Of a DNA stretch of 39,807 bases, positions 9,594-19,314 are shown one piece after another (positions within the stretch are counted from its first letter, which is position 1; each line of letters opens with the position of its first letter). The notes under the pieces were generated by a model, which saw nothing but the letters and a program-made list of their open reading frames with translations, searched no databases and was not told the origin of the DNA. Source of the DNA: Pigoraptor chileana (Eukaryota > Opisthokonta > Filasterea); NCBI GenBank assembly GCA_943704495.1, contig CALSCR010002665.1, positions 1 through 39,807 of the forward strand, in the 5' to 3' direction. The position numbers and the translations under genes are program-made.

Positions 9594-10848
9594 TCAGTCG
9601 TCGTCGTAGTCGTCGTCCTGCAATGCATCATTCACAGAGTACCCCAGCACTGCCGCAAGATTCTCTTCGTCTTCGGGACACTCTTCCGTAGCATGCACAC
9701 TATCTGCGCCGTCCCCGTCCCCATTGCCACCGTCCCCGCCCTCGTAGACGGCACCACGTGAATCATCCACTTCCTCCTTGCCAAACCGGACATGCTCGCC
9801 CCCATCGGGGTGTATGCGGGAGTCCAGACGCGGCGCAAACATCGACAGTGGCGTTGCTGCACGCGAAAAGGCACGGGCTCGGGCATCCTCCACGTTTGTT
9901 GAAGGCGGCTTGTCGCCATCACCGTCGCCCAACACTCCCTCCTGCCCGCCTTCCCCAAGTCCCTCGAGCACAGCGTAGTTGATCTTCTTGGACATTTTGC
10001 GACTCGCAAGCATTTGACGTATCGCTTGTTGAGGATTTTCCGCGGGATCGGCGGGCTTCCGATCAGAACGACGCTTTTTGCGCTGCACAGGTAAAGTGTG
10101 CAGTATGCTTAATTTGCGATGCAGAACCAAACACCAGTTTGAAATGAGGCTGCCTGGGGGAAGTCACGGCCGACCATATCAAGCAGATACCGACCTTCCT
10201 TTCCACCGGAGCGCGCGAAGTGCCCTCCTCTTTCGCAACAGCTTCCAGCCTCTCTTTCTCTGCAAGACCGTCACGCAAATACTCAGTGATGCGCGAAAAT
10301 GTGCACCTACATACAAACACACCATCCAAACATCGCAAAACCTGCTATGCACGAACCCACAACGAAACACAAAACGAAACACAAACAACACAACGTTTAT
10401 GATAAACAACCACCCACAGCAGGCAAACACCCACCAGCTTGCTCCTCAATGTACTCTCGGTTCATTTCGTTCCAAATTTGCGCCTTAATTTGCGCCTCGT
10501 CTGCAGTCAGTATCATTTCCTCCACCTCCGAATCCTCGGCGTCAGAAAGATTATCTGCATCGTCTTGGTGCGAGGCTGGCGCGGCAATGGATCCCCGGTT
10601 TGGAGGACGGAGGACGGCCGCGTGCTGTGCGGCCAGCAGCGCCTGGGAGGACTGACCGGTGGCCCCGGCTGCAAACCAGGAAGAGTCACACCACATTGAC
10701 CACATGTTTTAATGATATATTGAAAGACACAGAGGTTTACTAGAGCATGATAAGGCAGATTAACGAAGCGAAAGTAAACAAAAAGATGTAGATTCAGGTC
10801 ATCCCGAGGACTCGATAGATGCAACGAAAAGAGACCAAAGAATGGCGG

Positions 10849-10904
<56 letters not shown>

Positions 10905-13326
10905 AAAGCCCACCAGCGTCCGTGTCCATGCGCCTGAACTCATCGCTGTCCAGCACGCGCCTCATTTCGGCTTCGATGGCCTCTTCACCAGCCGCTGTCA
11001 GTAGTCGCAGACCGGCCGCCGCATCACGGCCCGCGGATGTCGGAAGCGCGTGCTGCTGTGACGACGCCTTGAGACGGGCACGCTTACGCGCCTGCACAAA
11101 CGACGGCGGATCGCACTCTTCCTCCAGGTCAATCGTCTGAAATTCGTGCGGAGTGAGGCCCCCGGACGGAGTGTCCTCAAATTCATCGAGCCTGAGTGAT
11201 TGCGGCAAAGGATTATGCGGATGAGAAACAGATACAACAAGGGATCAGTCCCACCCACTTCTCAAAATGTACTCCCCATTCCGACCAAGCTAGGCATCTT
11301 CCTTCAACTCAAATCCGTCAATCCACGCCAATACCAACCTCTTCCGCAGAGTGACATCGCAAATGCGGACGATATTTATGATTTCCTTTTGAGTTCTGCT
11401 GAATCCGAACATCCTTGCAGCAATGAGCAGACCTGGATGATTGGATGGCACACGACCGATGAGAACGGAGGGATATGAGAGGGTAATTGTTCACACGCAA
11501 AGAGCAGGCATACCCAAAACTGCCAGTCGAGCACTTACCAGCCCCGCAAATGCCCGCTGGTCGGCGCCCGACTTGCATCCAATCGCGCTTCATACGTGCA
11601 ACCAGCCGCAGAGCTGTCATCGCCACATCGTGCGTTTTTTCCCCAAATTCAAGCTTGTGTGCAAATCGGAAGATGTAAAGTGACGGATCTGCAAACAAAA
11701 GCAAAACTAATTGAGAGACATATGCCATTGGGAGATGCTATGCGTGGACACGCGGATGTAAGCGTCACGTGCCAAAGTAAAGGCGAAGCGGAGGAGGCTG
11801 CACGCACCGATGATCGGCACTCTGATGTTGAGCGTGCGACACAGTTTGAGGAATGTGCTCCCGAGCGTGTACACATTGACCTGCGGATGCACACAGGCAA
11901 CAGATTACCACATAGCGAGTTTCTGTTCAAGTAGCGCAACTGGAGGTCGGCGTCAGAGACGATGGCGCCTTGAATGGGTAAAAGTAACTATGCTAAAATC
12001 CGCACATACCTAACGTGCGTACACTCATACACATATGGAACTGCACCTGTAAAACGTCAGAGAAGTCGAGTAGCATGTGGGGCGTCTGCTCCGTGCGGCA
12101 CACAATGTAGAGACACGCGGCGACCACGTGGGTTGTCTTACGGCCTTGGATGAAGTTGTACTGGACGGCGAGCTTGAAATACTGTTGTGCCGCCTCGACA
12201 TGATGCCCATTGAGCCGAAGTGCGGCTGCAACCGTGGCGATGCGCCGGCGACCTGCAAACATACGACAACACGTATCCTGGTGCGTTATCGCCTGTGACA
12301 AGTTGAATTCACTGGACACACTACTCAGACCTCTGAAGGCACAACGAACAGGCACATACACATACATTCCACAAGCGCCCATGTACACACATACACTCGC
12401 ACATATTCACTCACTTTAAACACGTGCACGAACATACACATTCCACAAGCGCCCATATACACACAAATACAAGCACATGCACGCACTCACGAAGATGTAC
12501 ATATCGCGGAGGCTCAAACTACCTGCAAACAAGTATACAAATCAGGTCGCAGCTCACCGTTGCTCAGGGTGACCTCGCGCGATTCACGCCCAAACCCATG
12601 GTGAAAGCCTGGTGCAATGGAGCACGATTTCGGTCCTGCAATTAAAACAGATAAAATTAGGATAATCTCTCGCGGATCAGAGTCATTGTGCGTATGGCGA
12701 TATAAGTATTGCAGAACCCGCTTTATGGACATAACGTCATGACCCACATTCCTACAACTCTCTCTCCCCTCTCTCTCCCTTTCACTTCAGAGTCCATGGA
12801 ATTGTGCCAAAGGCGTTTCGAATACTGAAGGTCTCTCTTTCTCTCGTTTGTGGAGCCCATGGGTACAGCGTCTCAAAAACTAACTTGAATCCTAAAGACA
12901 CTATACATCTTCACTTTCTCACCTACACGAGCAACAATGCACTGATTCACACTACCCACCCTCGGCCGACACAAATTGGCCGACGACACTATTTCCACCG
13001 TTGTTTGAGTCAGTAAATGTCACTTCCGACACTATAATGTTGTCCTCCAGAACCTGTGAGTGGAAGCGCGTATATACAGAAAACGAAATACCAAAAAGAC
13101 GAGGACGCATATGCCGTCATCCAAATCACGCGAGAATGTGTTCCGACCAAACAAGTTTACGTATCGCAGGGGCCCGATCAACGAGCGCATATGCTGAACA
13201 TGACCCACAGCATGCTGGCAAGACAGGGCGACTGATTGGTACATATCCACATTTTGTGCACACGGCGTTCCCACGAGCAGGATCAACATCGATGTCTGCG
13301 CCACCGCAGTTGTTACATGTGCGCAT
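9594..13326 (-). CDS. BRF1: Transcription factor IIIB subunit BRF1
   Basis: BRF1 is the TFIIB-related factor that recruits RNA polymerase III to tRNA and 5S genes. Eleven exons on the minus strand: 13326-13243, 13053-12960, 12635-12558, 12252-12047, 11880-11808, 11688-11539, 11432-11339, 11191-10914, 10668-10431, 10306-10195 and 10082-9594. Phases close to 631 residues (human 677). The N-terminal zinc ribbon has Cys4, Cys7, Cys23 and Cys26, followed by [11 protein letters not shown]. Two cyclin folds follow, with [19 protein letters not shown] in the first and [15 protein letters not shown] in the second. Then come [11 protein letters not shown], the TBP-binding segment near [13 protein letters not shown], and the C-terminal [17 protein letters not shown]. 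The C-terminus is acidic, rich in Asp and Gly. Donor 10431 was chosen for phase. Confidence 0.95.
10850..10901. repeat. (CA)n dinucleotide microsatellite in BRF1 intron
   Basis: About 26 uninterrupted CA/TG repeats lie immediately inside the intron that follows the 11191-10914 exon, a few bases from its donor site. On the BRF1 transcript they read as (UG)n. Confidence 0.97.
12340..12500. repeat. CA-rich imperfect duplication in BRF1 intron 3
   Basis: Two copies of a ~70-bp segment both contain ATTCCACAAGCGCCCAT followed by TACACACA, and lie within the intron 12253-12557. No coding signal. Confidence 0.75.
12786..12890 (+). repeat. Composite of dispersed repeat units B and A in BRF1 intron 2
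   Basis: Unit B (GAGTCCATGG, then GGCGTTTCGAATACTGAAGG) is followed by a CT-rich linker and unit A (TGTGGAGCCCATGGGTACAG, then AACTTGAATCCTAAAGAC). The order B, CT tract, A matches the organisation at the window start read on the minus strand. It is antisense to BRF1 and lies in intron 12636-12959. Confidence 0.8.
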
Positions 13327-13749
13327 TGTTGCGCAACAGACCACCACCCTCCCACTCGACGGAACAGGATGTACCCATGCGCTCAACACAGGGAGGGCCT
13401 CAAATGCTTCGAGAAATAGATGGCTTGCCGACTACGTGACGCACTGAAGTGGGTTGTCACTGCTGTTACAAGTTCAATTCCTCAAATGTGTACCAAACTA
13501 CGGGAGTCAGCTCACGTGAGCACCACGTGGTGACGTCACAGTCAGTCTGACGGATGGCTGAATTCCCCTCCTTACTGACCACGCGCCGAGTCTGACACGG
13601 ACTCGATCAGGGCAGCATTAAATGAGGTCGACAAATTGGACTGCATTTCACGCGAAGTCGCACACTCATGTGATTGTGTTGTGCCCGGCAATACTTTTGT
13701 CGCCAAGTCGCTGTCCAGTGTGCTTCCATCAAATCCAAGTTCGCCCATC
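13327..13749. promoter_or_regulatory. Divergent BRF1 / PYROXD2-like upstream region with E-box/CRE cluster
   Basis: There are 423 bp between start codons. Three palindromes are packed at 13510-13538: GCTCACGTGAGC, CCACGTGG and TGACGTCA. They sit roughly midway, about 185 bp from the BRF1 start and 212 bp from the PYROXD2 start. This looks like a shared bidirectional control element, though only the motifs are directly visible. Confidence 0.6.
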
Positions 13750-16444
13750 ATGGTTCTGCCTGTGGTGCGCACCACCGCCCACCGGTTGCGCACTCGAGCG
13801 GATGCCGTTCGCTGCGCAAGCACGGCGGCCTCCGTGGCGTCTCCCCCAAAGTGGAACCAGACAGCGCACCTCGTGTCGTCGCACGGACAACTCAGGAGCG
13901 ACTATGACGCAGTGATAGTTGGTGGCGGACACAACGGGCTCGTGTGCGCCGCATACCTCGCTCGCGCGGGGCTCAGCGTCGCCGTGCTCGAGCGGCGTCA
14001 CGTGCTGGGTGGAGCGGCTGTGACGGAGGAAATCGTTCCCGGCTTCAAGTTTTCGCGCGCTTCGTATTTGCTGAGTCTGCTGCGGCCTGTGGTTGCGCGG
14101 GAGCTGGACCTCAAGCGCCACGGCCTGCGCGTGCACCTGCGCAACCCGAGCTCATTCACCCCACTGCCTGACGGTCGATCCCTCATCCTCGGTGCCGATC
14201 ACTCCGCAAACCACGCGCAAATATCCCAATTCTCCGTTAAGGATGCGGACAACTACGCCACCTACGAGGCAATGCTGGATCGTTTTGGTGCGTTAGTTAT
14301 ACTTTGTGATGTTGGTGACCACTGCGATGGAACAGCTGTTGTTATGAGTTTCTGTTGTTATTCAGACAAAACTGTGAAGATGGTAACACTATATGGCTCG
14401 TGACAATGCAATGTAAATGCAGTCAAGGCGATTGATCCTCTGCTGGACAGCGCCCCGGCCGACGCGTCTTCCCTTGCCAGCGGGGGTGTGGGCGCCGCTT
14501 TGCGTGCGAGACACTCTCTGCGCCCGCTCTTGCGCGCCGCATGGGAGCTGCGCAAGGAAATGCCGCAGTTTGTCGAGTTGCTGACTGCGCCTGCCACGAA
14601 CATCCTCTCGCGCTGGTTTGAGAGCGAACCGCTACTCTCGACCCTTGCGACCGACGCCGTTATTGGCGCGATGGCGAGCCCCTACAGCCCTGGCAGCGGA
14701 TACGTCCTTCTTCACCATGTCATGGGTGAGCTCGAGGGCGTGCGTGGGGCGTGGGGATATGCTGAGGGCGGCATGGGAGCCGTGTCCGCCGCCATTGGAT
14801 CGGCTGCAAAGGAGGCAGGCGCGCACCTGTTTGCCGATGCGAATGTTGCGCATGTCATCATCGAGGGCGGGCGCGCTACAGGCGTCGCACTGCAGGACGG
14901 CACTCGGATCCGTGCGCGCGCAGTGCTCTCGAATGCAACACCTCAGCGCACTTATGTGGATCTGGTCGGGGCACAGCATCTCCCGCATGAATTTTTTGGG
15001 GATGTCTCGAGAATCGACTACAAGTCGCCAGTAACAAAGATAAATGTGGCAGTGAATAAGCTGCCCAACTTTACGGCGATGCCGACGGTCAACAACAAGC
15101 CGGGACCCAACCACCCATGCACCACGCATTTGGGAGCGCAGACTCTCGCCGAAATTCATGCTTCGTACACCGATGCGCTTTCGGGCAGGGTGTCGTCTCG
15201 GTAAGTTTTTGCTTTCTCGTATATGTGTGCAAACACAATCGCCACTGTTTGTTTTCCTCTTTTGCTTGGTGCTGTGGAGTACATGGGCACAGCACAGAGC
15301 CTAAGACACTGACTTGAATTCATATTTCTTGCTAGGTTTCGCTGCTCTCACTAATGCTGTGTGTATATATTCTATGAGCCGCCCAAGATGCTGCATTGAT
15401 CGTACTTGTCAATTTTCTCTGTGGTGGTCCATAGTCAACCCGCGTAAGACCCTTGAATCCTACATGTGTACTAATAGCTGTGCTACATGTGCTGCGGCTC
15501 CATGATGCCGAATGGTCCTCCTAAGAGTATTAATATTAGTATCTTAACTTCCTCTCCGCTGTCAACCCAGGCCCGTCATTGAAATGTGCGTGCCGTCGGC
15601 CCTCGACCCGACAATCGCACCCCCGGGACAGCACGTGATCACGCTGTTTGTTCAGTACACCCCATACAACCTCGCGAATGGAAGCTGGGACGACGACGGT
15701 GCTAGGGACCGCTTTGCTGACAAAGGTGAGTCCGGCACAGTAATGTACGTGTGTTGCATGTGTGTTGGTTTATGTACATACTTAATTACATGTAGACATC
15801 ATTTGGTTTGTCTAATCAGGAATAGAAAACCAATGATCTCTTCCTATTTTTAATATAATCTAACCATTTCTGCCCTGCGACGCCATGCAGTTTTTTCGAT
15901 CATCGACGAATACGCGCCGGGCTTCTCCTCGTCCGTTGTCGGAAGGGACATTCTGACACCAGTGGACCTGGAGCGCATTTTCGGCCTCACGGGCGGGGTT
16001 AGTGCCATCGTTTATTGCCTTAATTTGCATTGCTTTTGCGGCTGCTCACACGGGATCGTTTTACTACCCGGTTTTATCCTCATCGAAACACAGAATATTT
16101 TCCATGGCGAAATGTCCTTGCACCAGCTGTACATGTTCCGCCAGAAGCACCGCTCTCCTCTTGGTGGCTTGTATCTCTGCGGAAGTGGGGCTCATCCAGG
16201 TGCGGGTTCCTCAACAATGTCGTGCAGTTTGCCTGAATGTCCAATTCAAATCCAGCACAACATAATCACAATTACGCGAAGCAGACTACAATCCACAACC
16301 CATACGATAGCACCATTTGTGCACTGTTTTCCCCCGTACAACTGACCCTTGATGCGCACATTCAATGCAGGAGGCGGTGTCATGGGGGCACCGGGCCGCA
16401 ATGCTGCACACGTCGTCATCGCCGACCTATCTCGGAGCAAATAA
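13750..16444 (+). CDS. PYROXD2: FAD-dependent oxidoreductase, PYROXD2 family
   Basis: Phytoene-desaturase-like flavoprotein. The human homologue is mitochondrial and its reaction is unsettled. Six exons, all phase-consistent: 13750-14287, 14423-15200, 15571-15725, 15891-15997, 16094-16199 and 16371-16444, giving 585 residues (human 581). The start at 13750 opens a basic, Ser/Thr/Arg-rich presequence ([20 protein letters not shown]) that fits mitochondrial import. An in-frame ATG at 13636 is possible but less leader-like. The FAD motif is [10 protein letters not shown]. Conserved blocks include [54 protein letters not shown] and the C-terminal [21 protein letters not shown] carotenoid enzyme is less likely given this near-complete PYROXD2 match. 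It is convergent with the ACBD-ankyrin gene at only 64 bp. Confidence 0.95.
15275..15470 (+). repeat. Dispersed repeat units in PYROXD2-like intron 2
   Basis: A good unit A copy at about 15275-15335 contains GTGGAGTACATGGGCACAGC and AAGACACTGACTTGAAT. A degraded copy at about 15425-15470 contains TAAGACCCTTGAATCCTACA. Both are inside the intron 15201-15570, here in the sense orientation. Confidence 0.7.
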
Positions 16445-16508
16445 TGAAGTGAGGCTCGTGAAAACAATCTGTCGGCTCCCCTGCAAAATCATTTATATAC
16501 TGAGGCTC

Positions 16509-18658
16509 CTAACGCCGCATGAAGCGGATTGGAACCGCCCGACGTCGACGTTGAAGCGCGACGTAAATGAGCATGCTGACAACCGTCGCACTAAGCGCCA
16601 TTGCGACCCATCCGCCTCGCCGATGCCACTGCGCGCGCAGCCATACCGAGACGGGCCACGACTTGCCTGCTGACGTCTTTCGTGAGGATACAACCGCGGG
16701 AACGCCCTCGCCATCGGACAGCCCAACATCTGAGTCGGAGAGTCCTAATTCATCCCCTTGGGTCTGGACGATCTGGACGGTGCATATGGCTGTAGTTTTG
16801 GGTGCCAGTGGGAGCCTGTCGCCCGCTAGGAGCCTGCGAATGCGCTCGGAGGAAGCGACATCGGCTGGTAAAAGACCGTCATTGTCACGCGCCCCTGGAT
16901 CGGCACCGGCGTCCAGGAGCAATCGTAGAACGCTTTCGTGATCACATGCAGACGCTGTTGTGCACATCCAACGCATACGGATACATGCCGTCGGATTGTG
17001 ATTATGAGGTTAGGAAAACACTGCACGTAATTCAAAAAGAATATTCAAACAAAGCTCTGGGAGGGCACATAGACAAAGACAACCTACCAAAGTGTAGGGG
17101 CGTCTGTCCTTCTGCATCCTGCGATTTAGGGCAAGAAATTGTAAGTTCAACGAAGAGCATTGCCAACAGGGAGGGAGCACGCGACAAGAGCAGAACATAA
17201 ATACAAAATATCAGTCACAATGCCCGCATCCCGGTGACTGGAAAGCGGGCCGACTGCGACTGAAGGGAGAACGAGACGGGAGTTGACTGGGTTGAAGACT
17301 AATTATGTCCCACACCACTTAGTTAATCTACCCACTCGAACGCCGACGTCCGCGCCACAACGAAGCAGGAGAGCGACCACTGACTCGTGTCCCCGGTCAC
17401 ACGCCCAGTGGAGAGGGCCCATACCCTGCACATTCGATTCACAGTGATACACACACGCGCACAAGTACCACACACATATAGTCAACAGCCCCAATCATAC
17501 ATACATTCATGGTGTGGGTTTGCGAATAAGTGTAATTAAATTCACAAAAAACTTGTATGGGTGTAAGTTTGGTGTGAGTCCGGCCGTGCAACATACCGTG
17601 TCATCCAAGGCGTTGACGTCTTCATTCGAGTGTATTGCGGCGGCCACCCTTTCGCAGTCTCCCTCCTTGCACCAATCCACAAGACGCTTCGCATCGTCAC
17701 TGCCCGAGTAACAAGAACCGCAAGGTCAAGACGGATCGTTTCGAGTCAGCGTAGATAGACAAGGCAGGCACACACACATAGGGAACGAGTCAAAATGCGC
17801 CGCATTACCCAATGTCGTCGTCGTCCAGGCGCGCGGGCTGACTGACGACGACAAACCCTGAGCGGTCTTCTGCACCGGCTCCCTTGGGCTGCGTCGAATC
17901 ATGCAAAAAAAAAAAAAACGAACAAGACGGAAGCAGCTCCAATGAGGTTTAGGTAGAAGGTGCAATTTGACTGACACAACATAAAATCTACGCAAGGCAG
18001 ATATGAGTGACCACACTCAATTCGTCTCATACCCTACACAGCCACACTCTCACCTTCAAGCCCCGAGCACTTGCAGGCACAAGGCGGTCCGCTTCTTCGA
18101 TGTACCGCCGTGAAGCCTCCGCCGAAGGCATATCGCCAAGAGAACTCCACGCGTCCCTGCATAAGCACAGCAAACGCATGAGCAGGCGAGGCATGCCATC
18201 ACTATCCCAATCCCAAACCAGAGAGTACAATGACGGTATACGAACAGCGAACTCAGCTCTAGAAACGGTAAAGCACACACCATTTTGCCTTGCCAATCAT
18301 ATCGAACAAAGATGGGCGCGGCGTATCACATTTTCCCTGTGTCGCCTGAAGAACAGAGACGCAGATACGTTGAGCATGGGCAAGAGCATTTTCCGCTGCG
18401 CCGATTCAGGCATGTAGGATGCCACACGTCTACAAATGTTTAGTTATTATTACTGCGACTGAAACCATATGCGAGGATCATTTGAAATATTCATGCTCCT
18501 ATGCACAAATGAGGGCTGCACACTCTTTGGTCGTTAACCACCTGTTTGTAGAGTCCGTAAAATGAGAGTTTTTCCGCATTTCCCAGCGATGCGCCGTGGG
18601 CGGCAATGCGCCCAACAGCATCAAGGAAGTCCGGGTGTGCGTCCCGGGAGGTCGCCAT
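16509..18658 (-). CDS. Acyl-CoA-binding domain / ankyrin-repeat protein with C-terminal membrane anchor
   Basis: Eight exons on the minus strand: 18658-18542, 18345-18281, 18156-18054, 17888-17809, 17699-17597, 17425-17336, 17118-17088 (a 31-nt microexon) and 16954-16509, giving 344 residues. Residues 1 to ~95 form an acyl-CoA-binding domain: FYGLYKQATQGKCDTPRPS, GKAKWDAWSSLGDM and YIEEADRL, with the ligand-binding Tyr and Lys of YGLYKQ and KAKW. About 122-245 are ankyrin repeats (GMGPLHWACDRGHESVVALL, DAEGQTPLHFA, DHESVLRLLLDAGAD). This order matches ACBD6 and plant ACBP1/2. A Ser/Asp-rich linker leads to one hydrophobic helix at about 311-329 and a short basic end, RRRRAVPIRFMRR. That tail anchor is absent from soluble ACBD6 and points to a membrane-bound acyl-CoA pool. 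Likely ER, peroxisome or mitochondrial outer membrane. Confidence 0.9.
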
Positions 18659-19314
18659 ACTGTCGCACGTGCAACGCAGTCGTATTCACAGTCACTCTGT
18701 TGCGTTTCATAGCGTTTCAATCAGCATCGATCTCAAATTGCCGTCCACCGTACTTCAGTATTCAGATCTGCCTAACGCAACTTGTCTGCGAGCGCCCCTT
18801 GTGGCACGTGACTCCAGCACATGAAATGACGGCACATGATGTCACGGCATCTTTGGCTAATACTGCACACTTGAGTGAGTGGCACTAAATTGTCGGTCGG
18901 GGTCGATATTATTGGTGTAAATAGCTTCTGAATTAAGAGAATTGCAGGATTACACACGGCATCCGTCTCATGCATAAAAGACACGCATACATACTCACAA
19001 TTTAGTCACACATTAACGCGTGTGCACACCACGCACACAATACAGGCACAACACACACAGACTGGTACAGCTGTTAGGCTCCCGTGGGAGCACGGACTTC
19101 CTAATAGCATTGGGACATCCTCATGAAGATGGCGTCTGGTGTGTAAAAAGGTTCCTTGACTCTACTAATGCTTGGCGCTTTTGCCACGATTGAAAGTTGT
19201 TTTGAAACGATCGTCTGTTTGCAATCATGCCTCCTTATGAAAGACGCGACCGCACATTCGTAACACTTATCTGACAGTATTTATCCGCCAACTGCTCGCC
19301 TAACTTTTCGCACA
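18659..19314. promoter_or_regulatory. Divergent ACBD-ankyrin / PHF20-like upstream region
   Basis: There are 656 bp between start codons with no supported gene. GCACGTGAC at about 18803-18812 and GATGTCACG near 18838 are E-box- and CRE-like. A CA-rich stretch lies at about 19010-19065. Nothing else was recognised. Confidence 0.45.

Noticed and set aside
10819-11004. Plus-strand frame with a long Thr-His run
   Set aside because: It is the translation of the (CA)n microsatellite in a BRF1 intron.
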